From positions 1 to 8,615 of the forward strand of contig CAYFWU010000028.1 of the NCBI GenBank assembly GCA_964347025.1: a DNA stretch of 8,615 bases, written 5' to 3'. The DNA is from CS3-C152 sp964347025. Lineage in GTDB: Archaea; Aenigmatarchaeota; Aenigmatarchaeia; QMZP01; QMZT01. Of this stretch, positions 1 through 5,062 are shown in pieces; the first letter of the stretch is position 1, and each line of letters starts with the position of its first letter. A model generated the notes under the pieces. The model saw only the letters and a list, made by a program, of their open reading frames with translations, had not been told where the DNA came from and ran no database searches. Made by a program: the position numbers and the translations under genes.

Positions 1-795
1 CTTTGGATAGGGAATTTCTATATCGTTCTTGTCAAAGGCGATCTTGATCTCCTTCATGAGCCTGACCTTCTTGTCAAGCATGCCCTTGTTCTTTATCCAT
101 GCCCTTGCCTCGAGATTAACCGAAAAGTCCCCGAATCCCTTTACAACAACAGATGGTTTTGGTTCATCAAGGAAGTCCGGATCTTTCTTTATTATGTCAA
201 GAATTATCTTTTCCGCCTTCTGCAGGTCTGCCTCATACGCAATTCCTACGGGAATGGAAAGCCTTCTGGTGGGCAGTCTGGAGTAGTTTATCACCAAAGA
301 GCTTGCTGTTTTTGAATTGGGTATAATCATGATTTTATTATCAAAGCCCTTTATGACTGTATTCCTAAGGTGTATGTCCATCACTTTACCCGCCTTGCCA
401 TCAATTTCAACAGTATCACCTATATTGAACATTTTGTCTGAGTAGAGGAAAATTCCGGAAATGAAGTTCGAGAGAGTGTCCTTCGCGGCGAATCCGATCG
501 CTATCCCTGCGACTCCCATACCAGCAAGAGCCGTGAATATTGCTCCCTTCAAACCCAGAATCTCAAGAATAACGAAAATTGCGGCAATCCATATCCCGTA
601 TTTTATGGTCCTTTCCACGAGCTTGTGCGTCTGCTCGGACCACTCCACCTTCTCCACCATATCATCGAACTTCCTAATGAGAGGGGAGAAAAGTTTTATC
701 GCGATCTTTGCAGCTATGAGAGTTATGACTATCCATAATATCTTTATAGCCCATTCGTTCTGGAGAAGCTGGTTGATAACCTCAACATTAATCAT
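1..795 (-). CDS. mscS: MscS-family small-conductance mechanosensitive channel (3' end cut by window edge)
   Basis: Membrane channel that opens under membrane tension and releases solutes during osmotic downshock. Translating the minus strand from the ATG at 793-795 gives 265 uninterrupted codons that run off the left edge. Visible parts: a hydrophobic helix near residues 15-36, a second near 66-83, then the pore-lining helix at about 88-118 with the Gly/Ala-rich pattern typical of MscS (GMGVAGIAIGFAAKD). The beta domain follows, with FNIGDTVEIDGKAG near 123-136 and IIPN at 157-160. The C-terminal alpha/beta domain ends in FDKNDIEIPYP, which is normally close to the end of this part of the family, so little is probably missing. 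The family assignment is strong. The start is supported by a TATA-like box about 26 nt upstream and no Shine-Dalgarno sequence. Three transmembrane helices in total would match the short MscS type. Confidence 0.93.
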   Translation of the reverse strand, partial: MINVEVINQLLQNEWAIKILWIVITLIAAKIAIKLFSPLIRKFDDMVEKVEWSEQTHKLVERTIKYGIWIAAIFVILEILGLKGAIFTALAGMGVAGIAIGFAAKDTLSNFISGIFLYSDKMFNIGDTVEIDGKAGKVMDIHLRNTVIKGFDNKIMIIPNSKTASSLVINYSRLPTRRLSIPVGIAYEADLQKAEKIILDIIKKDPDFLDEPKPSVVVKGFGDFSVNLEARAWIKNKGMLDKKVRLMKEIKIAFDKNDIEIPYPK

Positions 796-815
796 ACCTA
801 TAAAATGGGCGAAGG

Positions 816-826
816 ATTTAAAAAAC
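816..826 (-). promoter_or_regulatory. TATA-like box of the mscS-type gene
   Basis: On the minus strand this reads GTTTTTTAAAT. Its centre lies about 26 nt before the ATG at 795, the spacing expected for an archaeal leaderless transcript. There is no purine-rich ribosome binding site between it and the start codon. The assignment rests on position and composition only. Confidence 0.5.
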
Positions 827-853
827 TTATTATTTGGAAGGCTTTAGTTTATT

Positions 854-899
854 AAAAATCGGTACGTTGCGAACTCGTAAAAACCGATAGCTAGCGAAC
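854..899. repeat. Imperfect 21-bp direct repeat with 25-bp period, also containing an inverted repeat
   Basis: Two copies, 854-874 and 879-899, agree at 16 of 21 positions, both starting AAAAA and ending GCGAAC. Overlapping them, ATCGGT at 858-863 and ACCGAT at 883-888 form an inverted repeat whose inner arms ACG (864-866) and CGT (876-878) can also pair. The element lies midway between the divergent promoters of the MscS gene and the unknown gene at 943. It could be a double operator read by a regulator of one or both genes, or a structured DNA or RNA element. Only two copies exist and they are not identical, so it is not a CRISPR. Confidence 0.5.
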
Positions 900-909
900 C
901 ACAGATAGA

Positions 910-922
910 CTTAAAAAACTTA
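910..922 (+). promoter_or_regulatory. TATA-like box of the unknown gene starting at 943
   Basis: CTTAAAAAACTTA lies with its centre about 27 nt before the ATG at 943, which fits a leaderless archaeal transcript. The 12-mer TTAAAAAACTTA is identical to plus-strand bases 818-829, which overlap the oppositely directed mscS promoter. Confidence 0.5.
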
Positions 923-942
923 CTTCTAAGATTAAATTGGAG

Positions 943-1593
943 ATGTACAGGTTACCGGGTGTTCGGAGCGGCGCCTGGTTGACAGAGAAGGAAGAAGCCT
1001 ACAAATCTCCGAAAGGCATCAGGACTTACGATTTGGTGCCAGCAACTTATAAAAACGCAGACAGAGACTGGGAAAAAACAAAAAAGGAAATCGAACAGGA
1101 TTTCCGGAAACTGCGAAAAAGCGCAGTGACTGCTTCTAAGACAGCAAAAGACGCTATAAAAAAAGCGTACGACTGGACAGGACTATGGGGAGTAAGCGCG
1201 CTCGGGTCAGCCGGAGGACTCGGTTACGTATGTAGCCAATACCCTGGCGATGAATACGGCTGGCTTAAAGGTGTGCTCGGAGGCGCTTTGGTGGGTTCGG
1301 TAACAAAACTCTACAACCGCCTGGAAAAGAAACGGGATGAGTACAGAAGGGAACTGTTCGAAAGGAAGAAAATGAAAATACAAAGGGAAATAAGGGACCT
1401 GCTGAAGGAAATCGCCAGAATCCCTGTCAACGGAGATCTCAACAAGAAAATCGGTTACAAAGGAAGACTGGAGATCCTGTTAAAAAGATTTGACGAAGGG
1501 AAGGAAATGGGATCGGAACGGATTGAACATGTAAAAAACAAGGAAATGAAATCGATCAAAGAAGGTATGGAAGAACTTTATAGAATCCAATAA
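943..1593 (+). CDS. Unrecognised protein with a glycine-rich hydrophobic centre between charged helical arms
   Basis: I do not recognise this 216-residue protein. The N-terminal 75 residues are polar, with a lysine-rich helical stretch at about 42-77. Residues 80-122 are Gly/Ala-rich and weakly hydrophobic in two blocks (about 80-98 and 107-120) separated by SQYPGDEYGW; this resembles a helical hairpin with glycine-zipper spacing that could insert in a membrane. From 124 on the protein is strongly charged (Lys/Arg/Glu) and probably forms long amphipathic or coiled-coil helices, with a break at PVNGDLNKKIGYKG (161-174). There is no signal peptide at the N-terminus. The ATG at 943 is chosen over an in-frame TTG at 937 because the TATA-like box lies 27 nt before it. 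The gene stands alone, divergent from mscS and convergent with the next gene. Reading frame, size and promoter make it likely real; its function is unknown. Confidence 0.72.
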   Translation: MYRLPGVRSGAWLTEKEEAYKSPKGIRTYDLVPATYKNADRDWEKTKKEIEQDFRKLRKSAVTASKTAKDAIKKAYDWTGLWGVSALGSAGGLGYVCSQYPGDEYGWLKGVLGGALVGSVTKLYNRLEKKRDEYRRELFERKKMKIQREIRDLLKEIARIPVNGDLNKKIGYKGRLEILLKRFDEGKEMGSERIEHVKNKEMKSIKEGMEELYRIQ

Positions 1594-1661
1594 GGGCTAG
1601 AATGTCAGGAAGCGACGTCGGCTAGGTGCTGAGAAGGGAATGGAGATTTCATTAGGGAACG
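1594..1661. other. Convergent intergenic gap without a recognisable feature
   Basis: This 68-bp gap separates the stop codons of two converging genes. It is less AT-rich than the promoter regions. I see no strong hairpin followed by T residues and no complete C/D-box or H/ACA guide RNA pattern. Confidence 0.4.
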
Positions 1662-2057
1662 CTATAGAATTCTGATTTCACTGCAGAACCCGTATATCTC
1701 ATAAGTCCCGTAATACTTCTTGAACTCCCCGTCGAAAATGATCTGGTCCCCTTCCTTCACTTTCGTCCTTCCGTACTTAACTGAACAGAATACCTTTATC
1801 TCCTCTTCCCCGTCGGAGATCATGAACTGCTGATAGCTAAAGCCTTTACTGGAAACGTGGTCTTCCAGGATATTCGTTACCTCCCCCTTGACGAAAACAT
1901 CCTCCTCGAGAATAACTTTATCAAAAACCTCGGAGACAGTAAAAGGATTTTCCTCGCTGGAGACTATCCTTCCTGTGGTGCTCGAAAGGAAGATCGCGGA
2001 AAAATCCAGAATTAAGATGACAGCAATTACCAAAACCAATTGTTTTCGGGTGTTCAT
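1662..2057 (-). CDS. Small membrane-anchored protein with an OB-fold-like domain
   Basis: The 131-residue protein begins with a short basic stretch (MNTRK) and a hydrophobic segment at about residues 6-25, which reads as an uncleaved signal anchor or signal peptide. The rest, about 52-131, has the alternating strand pattern of a nucleic-acid-binding-type OB fold: VFVKGEVTNILED, then a strand near FMISDGEEEIKVF, then VKEGDQIIFDGEFKKYYGTYEIY. This is like the small tRNA-anticodon/helicase-type OB domains. The topology would place the domain outside the membrane, so single-stranded nucleic acid, a glycan or another protein are all possible ligands; none is shown by the sequence. C91 and C125 might pair in an exported protein. 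It is divergent from the gene at 2146 and appears to be a single-gene unit. The OB assignment comes from pattern reading and is moderate. Confidence 0.72.
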   Translation of the reverse strand: MNTRKQLVLVIAVILILDFSAIFLSSTTGRIVSSEENPFTVSEVFDKVILEEDVFVKGEVTNILEDHVSSKGFSYQQFMISDGEEEIKVFCSVKYGRTKVKEGDQIIFDGEFKKYYGTYEIYGFCSEIRIL

Positions 2058-2090
2058 TTTAGGTTTTTTTCCGTTTGTAATAAGAAGTTA

Positions 2091-2100
2091 TGTTTAAACA
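2091..2100. promoter_or_regulatory. Perfect 10-bp palindrome in a divergent promoter region
   Basis: TGTTTAAACA is a perfect palindrome between the divergent starts at 2057 (-) and 2146 (+). It lies about 15 bp upstream of the plus-strand TATA box and about 38 bp upstream of the minus-strand ATG. It could serve as the minus-strand TATA element or as an operator; a 10-bp AT-rich palindrome can also arise by chance. Confidence 0.3.
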
Positions 2101-2114
2101 TTCGGGGCGTTAAC

Positions 2115-2123
2115 TTTATAAAT
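2115..2123 (+). promoter_or_regulatory. TATA box of the small acidic protein gene
   Basis: TTTATAAAT is a near-ideal archaeal TATA box. Its centre is 27 nt before the ATG at 2146, and no ribosome binding site follows, so the mRNA is probably leaderless or nearly so. Confidence 0.65.
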
Positions 2124-2145
2124 TAGTTATTTAATAGTAGTAAAC

Positions 2146-2457
2146 ATGGGAGATAAAGATCTTAAGAAGTATTTTAAACATATGGCAATGGGGAAAGTAG
2201 GACTGGATTTTAAGCCTGTATCTTTATATATTAAATTTTTTGACTATGTACAGGATACTTACCCAGTCGACGTCAAAGTGGTGGATGTTGATTTTCTTGA
2301 ATTGGCAGAAGATTTCAAAGATTATTATGAAGCTAATTTTTTGGACTCAGGTAAATTGGGTAAAATAGAGGTTGAGGAAGAAGAGATACCCGGCTCTGAC
2401 AAGAAACTCATAAAGGTAAGGGAAATCCGGTACGACAAAGACAAAAAAGATCACTAG
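2146..2457 (+). CDS. Small acidic hypothetical protein
   Basis: I do not recognise this 103-residue protein. It has no signal peptide or membrane segment. Residues 1-70 look folded and mixed alpha/beta, with hydrophobic patches at VSLYIKFFDYV (25-35) and VDVKVVDVDFLELAEDF (41-57). Residues 75-82 are almost all acidic, and the C-terminus is a highly charged Lys/Asp tail. The strong TATA box 27 nt upstream supports both the start and the gene's reality. Its codons look more AT-rich than those of the metabolic genes further right, seen by eye only. It ends 8 bp before the stop of the oppositely directed gene at 2466. A small cytoplasmic protein is the most that can be said. Confidence 0.68.
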   Translation: MGDKDLKKYFKHMAMGKVGLDFKPVSLYIKFFDYVQDTYPVDVKVVDVDFLELAEDFKDYYEANFLDSGKLGKIEVEEEEIPGSDKKLIKVREIRYDKDKKDH

Positions 2458-2465
2458 TTTGGTCT

Positions 2466-2843
2466 TCAGTTAGAGTGAGATCTTTTTATAGCATCCCTGA
2501 TCATTTTTTTTGGAGGGTAGGGATATTGCCTGCCCCTATAGAAATAGATTCTGCATCCGCTTTTGCATTCTTGTTTCACGAATTCACTTGTTCCTTTGGT
2601 TCGTTCGCTAAGCTCTTCGCAGCATATGCATTGTCCTTTGCTAATTTCTTCTTGTACATCCTTTCCGTTAATTCTTATTGTTGGCGATCCCAAAAAGTTG
2701 TATTTCTTTGCCTTTTCATCTGTATCAATTAAAATTTCTTCTACCTTGGCCTTTAAATTAAGCTCTTTCAGGCTTTGTTTGATTAATTTTTTAGTCTTTA
2801 CACACCAAGGACAATCCAAGATGTACAAAAGCTGGATTTTCAT
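2466..2843 (-). CDS. Thioredoxin-fold cysteine-rich protein, DUF2703-like
   Basis: A 125-residue protein that starts directly with a beta strand and a CPWC redox motif (C11, C14). It continues with a thioredoxin-type cis-proline segment, GSPTIRING, at 52-60 (Pro54). After this come more cysteines, C72, C74, C75, C93 and C97, then CRIYFYRGRQYPYPPKKMIRDAI. The order CxxC, SPTIRING, Cys cluster, then CR-aromatic and PP-K-I-DAI matches what I recall of DUF2703, a thioredoxin-like family of unknown function; this was read by eye. A thiol-disulfide role or metal/metalloid binding is plausible but not shown. Its ATG directly abuts the stop codon of the upstream hydrolase gene, so the two are almost certainly co-transcribed and perhaps translationally coupled. 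There is no signal peptide, so it should act in the cytoplasm. Confidence 0.8.
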   Translation of the reverse strand: MKIQLLYILDCPWCVKTKKLIKQSLKELNLKAKVEEILIDTDEKAKKYNFLGSPTIRINGKDVQEEISKGQCICCEELSERTKGTSEFVKQECKSGCRIYFYRGRQYPYPPKKMIRDAIKRSHSN

Positions 2844-3482
2844 TCAGATCTCCAGTTCCCTACCTTCCAGGATCTCGACTTTCGTTTCTCCCTTACTCTC
2901 GGCCTCGACCTTGTTTTTGAATTCGTTCGCATCCGCGTTCAAACCCTCAAGGAAGTTGTAGTGCATTGGAATAGCGAATTTCGGTTTCATCGCCAGCACG
3001 GCCTGCTTCGCTTGCTCTATCCCCATGGTGTACGTTCCTCCGATCGGAAGGAGAACGACAGTCACTCCCTGTAGGGAATTCATCTCGGGAACAAAATCGC
3101 TGTCTCCTGTGTGGTATACACTTTTCCCTTCTGATTGTATAATAAATCCTACCCCCGCGCCCTTCGGATGGAACGGCTTGTTTGCATTGTAGGCGTCCAC
3201 TGCGCGGATACGGATGCCTTCAATTTCAAGAGAATCCCCTGCCTTCACTGTCTTGACATTCCCTTCGAGCTTGTTGGCGGACTTCTCTGTTGTGATTATC
3301 TTTGTGTTTTCGCTCTTGATCTCGTTCACTTTCGCCGGGTCACAGTGGTCGTAGTGGTCGTGTGTTATTAAAATTATATCCGCTAACGGAGAACCCTTCG
3401 GGAGAACGTAGGGGTCTATGTATATTTTCTTTCCCTCGGTTTCTATCTTGAAGGTCGCATGCCCGAACCACGTGATTTTCAT
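2844..3482 (-). CDS. Metallo-beta-lactamase-fold metal-dependent hydrolase, UPF0173 type
   Basis: A 212-residue hydrolase of the metallo-beta-lactamase superfamily. It has H8 in WFGHATF, the binuclear metal motif THDHYDHC (H41, H43, D45, H46), further ligands in HTGDSDF (H124, D127) and a late histidine in IPMHYNF (H174). Start, length and motif spacing fit the compact UPF0173 hydrolases common in archaea and bacteria, whose physiological substrate is not established. It is the first gene of a two-gene unit with the thioredoxin-fold protein, which follows with no gap. Unlike most genes here it has a clear Shine-Dalgarno sequence, GGAGGT, 6 nt before the ATG, and a leader of some 20 nt is expected from the TATA-like region near 3525-3533. 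The chain is complete with all metal ligands present. Confidence 0.92.
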   Translation of the reverse strand: MKITWFGHATFKIETEGKKIYIDPYVLPKGSPLADIILITHDHYDHCDPAKVNEIKSENTKIITTEKSANKLEGNVKTVKAGDSLEIEGIRIRAVDAYNANKPFHPKGAGVGFIIQSEGKSVYHTGDSDFVPEMNSLQGVTVVLLPIGGTYTMGIEQAKQAVLAMKPKFAIPMHYNFLEGLNADANEFKNKVEAESKGETKVEILEGRELEI

Positions 3483-3488
3483 AGAAGA

Positions 3489-3494
3489 ACCTCC
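3489..3494 (-). promoter_or_regulatory. Shine-Dalgarno site of the metallo-hydrolase gene
   Basis: On the minus strand this is GGAGGT, followed by a 6-nt spacer and the ATG at 3482. It is the strongest ribosome binding site in the window and fixes the start codon. It contrasts with the leaderless pattern of most other genes here. Confidence 0.8.
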
Positions 3495-3514
3495 ACTCTA
3501 AAATCTGATTATTT

Positions 3515-3546
3515 TTTGGTTTTTTTATTTAAATTAAAATACCAAA
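3515..3546. promoter_or_regulatory. AT-rich near-perfect palindrome in the hydrolase/coaD divergent promoter
   Basis: TTTGGT (3515-3520) and ACCAAA (3541-3546) flank a 20-bp core that is itself nearly self-complementary, so 28 of 32 positions match the reverse complement. The centre holds ATTTAAAT, which can serve as TATA box in both directions: about 31 nt before the coaD ATG on the plus strand and about 48 nt before the hydrolase ATG on the minus strand. It may be a shared bidirectional promoter with an operator, or just two AT-rich promoters back to back. Confidence 0.45.
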
Positions 3547-3561
3547 GATTTTTTGGAGAGC

Positions 3562-4068
3562 ATGACGTACAAATACAAAAAGGTCTGTTTCGGAGGGACA
3601 TTTGATATCCCTATTCATAGGGGTCATGAGGCCCTGATCAAGAGGGCGTTTGAGGTCGGGAAATTCTGTCTGATAGGCCTGACTTCCGATAGATATGCAT
3701 GTTCTCTTCAGAAGATAGGATTCACCATGATAAGGCCTTACGAAGAGAGGGAGAAGAATCTGATTGAATATCTCGAATCAAAGGGTTACTCAGACAGGTA
3801 CGAAATCATAAAACTGGACGATTTCTGCGACAGGCGTTTGCTTGAAGAGGAAACAGATGTGGAAGCGATAATTGTGAGTGAGCAAAGGGTCTGGGTCGCT
3901 GAGGAGATCAACAAGGAAAGGGGGGAAAGGGGTTTCAAGCCCTTCAAAATAGTTCAAATACCCATGGTTCTGGCGGAAGACAGGGTAAAGATATCCTCAG
4001 GGAGAATAAGGGCGAAGGAGATCGACAGGAACGGGAAACTTCTGAAGTCGAGCAAAAAGGGAAAATAG
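3562..4068 (+). CDS. coaD: Archaeal phosphopantetheine adenylyltransferase (CoA biosynthesis)
   Basis: Transfers AMP from ATP to 4'-phosphopantetheine to give dephospho-CoA, the penultimate step of coenzyme A synthesis, in the cytoplasm. The 168-residue product has the nucleotidyltransferase N-terminal motif GGTFD (11-15) with H19 and GH (21-22), then IGLTSDRYA (38-46), PYEER (59-63), a central IIVSEQ strand, and the C-terminal signature ISSGRIRAKEID (144-155), equivalent to ISSTRI of the family. These fit the archaeal COG1019 group rather than bacterial CoaD. The ATG at 3562 is preceded by GGAG (3555-3558) with a very short spacer; an in-frame TTG at 3553 is less likely. The segment between GGTFD and GH seems one residue longer than in the usual GGTFDxLHxGH form. 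The gene is divergent from the hydrolase and followed by a small gene with its own TATA-like box. Confidence 0.9.
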   Translation: MTYKYKKVCFGGTFDIPIHRGHEALIKRAFEVGKFCLIGLTSDRYACSLQKIGFTMIRPYEEREKNLIEYLESKGYSDRYEIIKLDDFCDRRLLEEETDVEAIIVSEQRVWVAEEINKERGERGFKPFKIVQIPMVLAEDRVKISSGRIRAKEIDRNGKLLKSSKKGK

Positions 4069-4069
4069 G

Positions 4070-4079
4070 TATTTAAAAT
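4070..4079 (+). promoter_or_regulatory. TATA-like box of the small ORF at 4099
   Basis: TATTTAAAAT begins right after the coaD stop codon, and its centre is about 25 nt before the GTG at 4099. This is the leaderless spacing seen at other starts in the window and the main support for a small independent gene. Confidence 0.5.
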
Positions 4080-4098
4080 TAATGAATAATGACTTATT

Positions 4099-4278
4099 GT
4101 GACTAAGATGAAAAGGATAGATGAAAAAGAGGCAAGAAGGATATTAGCGAAATATGATCATGCATTATTCACAGGGAACGATTATCTTGTGGGACAGATT
4201 GAAAACCTGTATGAAGGCACGGATTTAGAACCTAAACTCAGAGCGATAAGAGAGGATCGTGCTGGTATTCAAACATAA
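4099..4278 (+). CDS. Small hypothetical protein of 59 residues
   Basis: A short uninterrupted frame, GTG to TAA, that fills the gap between coaD and the converging nadM. The product starts (M)TKMKRIDEKEARR, has a middle part DHALFTGNDYLVGQIENLY (20-38), and ends ELRAIRED-like in a charged, helix-forming tail (PKLRAIREDRAGIQT). It is helical in character, without cysteines, membrane segment or signal peptide. I do not recognise a family; its size and charged helices would suit a small regulatory or adaptor protein, which is inference only. The GTG start fits the TATA-like box 25 nt upstream; the ATG at 4108 is an alternative that would leave 56 residues. Codon use looks like that of the neighbours. 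A six-T run (4279-4284) directly after the stop may end transcription. Confidence 0.6.
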   Translation: MTKMKRIDEKEARRILAKYDHALFTGNDYLVGQIENLYEGTDLEPKLRAIREDRAGIQT

Positions 4279-4284
4279 TTTTTT
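4279..4284 (+). terminator. T-tract after the small ORF
   Basis: Six T residues immediately follow the TAA stop, in a gap of only 10 bp before the stop codon of converging nadM. Archaeal RNA polymerase can terminate at T-runs without a hairpin. The tract is short, so support is modest. Confidence 0.35.
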
Positions 4285-4288
4285 AGAA

Positions 4289-5062
4289 TTATTTGTTCAG
4301 TTTTCTTATTCTTTCCTCACCCTTAACCGAGCGTATGAATCTCGCCACTCCTTCCGGGACCAGATCCTTCCAGTTCTCTTCCTTTAAGATCCTGCTTCGT
4401 ATCTCTGTTCCCGAATATTCATCTTTATCGTATATCTTGTGCTTTCTGACAGGGATTCCGATCTTCTCAAAACATCTCTCTGTCCATGGATTCATTGTAT
4501 AAACAACGTCGAATTCCGTTAGTTTTCGGATTGCGCCGGCCCACTTCTCATCATTGTTGAAATCTTTAACCGAGAGTATCTTGTAGTTTTTTATGTTAGC
4601 CTTTTTCAAGGCGCTCTCTATCATTTTCTTTCGTTCGTCCACAGAGAACGGATTTTCGAAGGTTTTGCCCTCTTGGGCGCTTCCTATCACTATCACTATC
4701 TCCTTGTTCTCCTTCAATATATCCTTTATGGCCTTCAAATGCCCAAGATGAAAGGGCTGGAATCTTCCAACAAATAGGGCTTTACCTCTCGCTTCCTTTT
4801 CAGGAGTTTCTGTAATTATTTTATAGACCTTTGAAGCTATCTCTCTTCCTTCCTCTTCGTCCACATCGAAGAGGAGAATCCTCCCGGAAGGGTAAATACT
4901 TATGCGGGCGCCTTCCATCTCTGTGACAAGTATAACCTTGCTCTTTACATGTACATTATTAAACCTGTCAGCGAGATTCTCAAGATCTAGCTTCAGGTCG
5001 CTTTTCGGTTTCAGTTCCCAGCCTCCCGTGTCCTTACATAGCCTGAAAACGTAATAAGTCAT
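4289..5062 (-). CDS. nadM: Archaeal nicotinamide-nucleotide adenylyltransferase with an extra N-terminal domain
   Basis: Makes NAD from NMN and ATP in the cytoplasm. The C-terminal part (about 93-257) is a complete archaeal NMN adenylyltransferase: GRFQPFHLGH (99-108) with the HxGH active site, GSAQ (127-130), NPFSVDER (137-144), a VYTMNPWT strand (187-194), YSGTEIRSRI (216-225) and NWKDLVP (230-236). Family members are usually about 165-185 residues, so the first 90 or so residues are additional. That region has a strand-rich pattern ending in ISIYPSGRILLFDVDEEE and a helix at 70-84, reminiscent of a TATA-binding-protein-like repeat; this resemblance is by eye. The gene is last in the operon and overlaps thiI by 4 nt (ATGA), a sign of translational coupling. 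The extra domain is in frame with no frameshift, and no better internal start is visible upstream of residue 95. The enzymatic assignment is strong; the function of the extension is unknown. Confidence 0.93.
   Translation of the reverse strand: MTYYVFRLCKDTGGWELKPKSDLKLDLENLADRFNNVHVKSKVILVTEMEGARISIYPSGRILLFDVDEEEGREIASKVYKIITETPEKEARGKALFVGRFQPFHLGHLKAIKDILKENKEIVIVIGSAQEGKTFENPFSVDERKKMIESALKKANIKNYKILSVKDFNNDEKWAGAIRKLTEFDVVYTMNPWTERCFEKIGIPVRKHKIYDKDEYSGTEIRSRILKEENWKDLVPEGVARFIRSVKGEERIRKLNK

Noticed and set aside
29..847. Plus-strand open frames at 29-286 and 461-847
   Set aside because: They lie opposite the MscS gene, whose minus-strand translation shows clear family motifs over all 265 codons.
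854..899. Possible CRISPR-like array
   Set aside because: Only two imperfect copies, with a spacing of about 4 bp between them and no cas genes nearby.
937..942. TTG at 937 as start of the unknown gene
   Set aside because: The ATG at 943 is two codons downstream and fits the TATA-to-start distance; TTG starts are rare in leaderless genes.
1594..1661. Possible C/D-box or other small RNA in the convergent gap
   Set aside because: CTGA-like and GATG-like fragments are present by chance but no paired C and D boxes or stable hairpin are visible.
2475..2961. Plus-strand frames opposite the redox protein and hydrolase genes
   Set aside because: They have low-complexity composition typical of antisense frames, while the minus strand encodes conserved CPWC and HxHxDH proteins.
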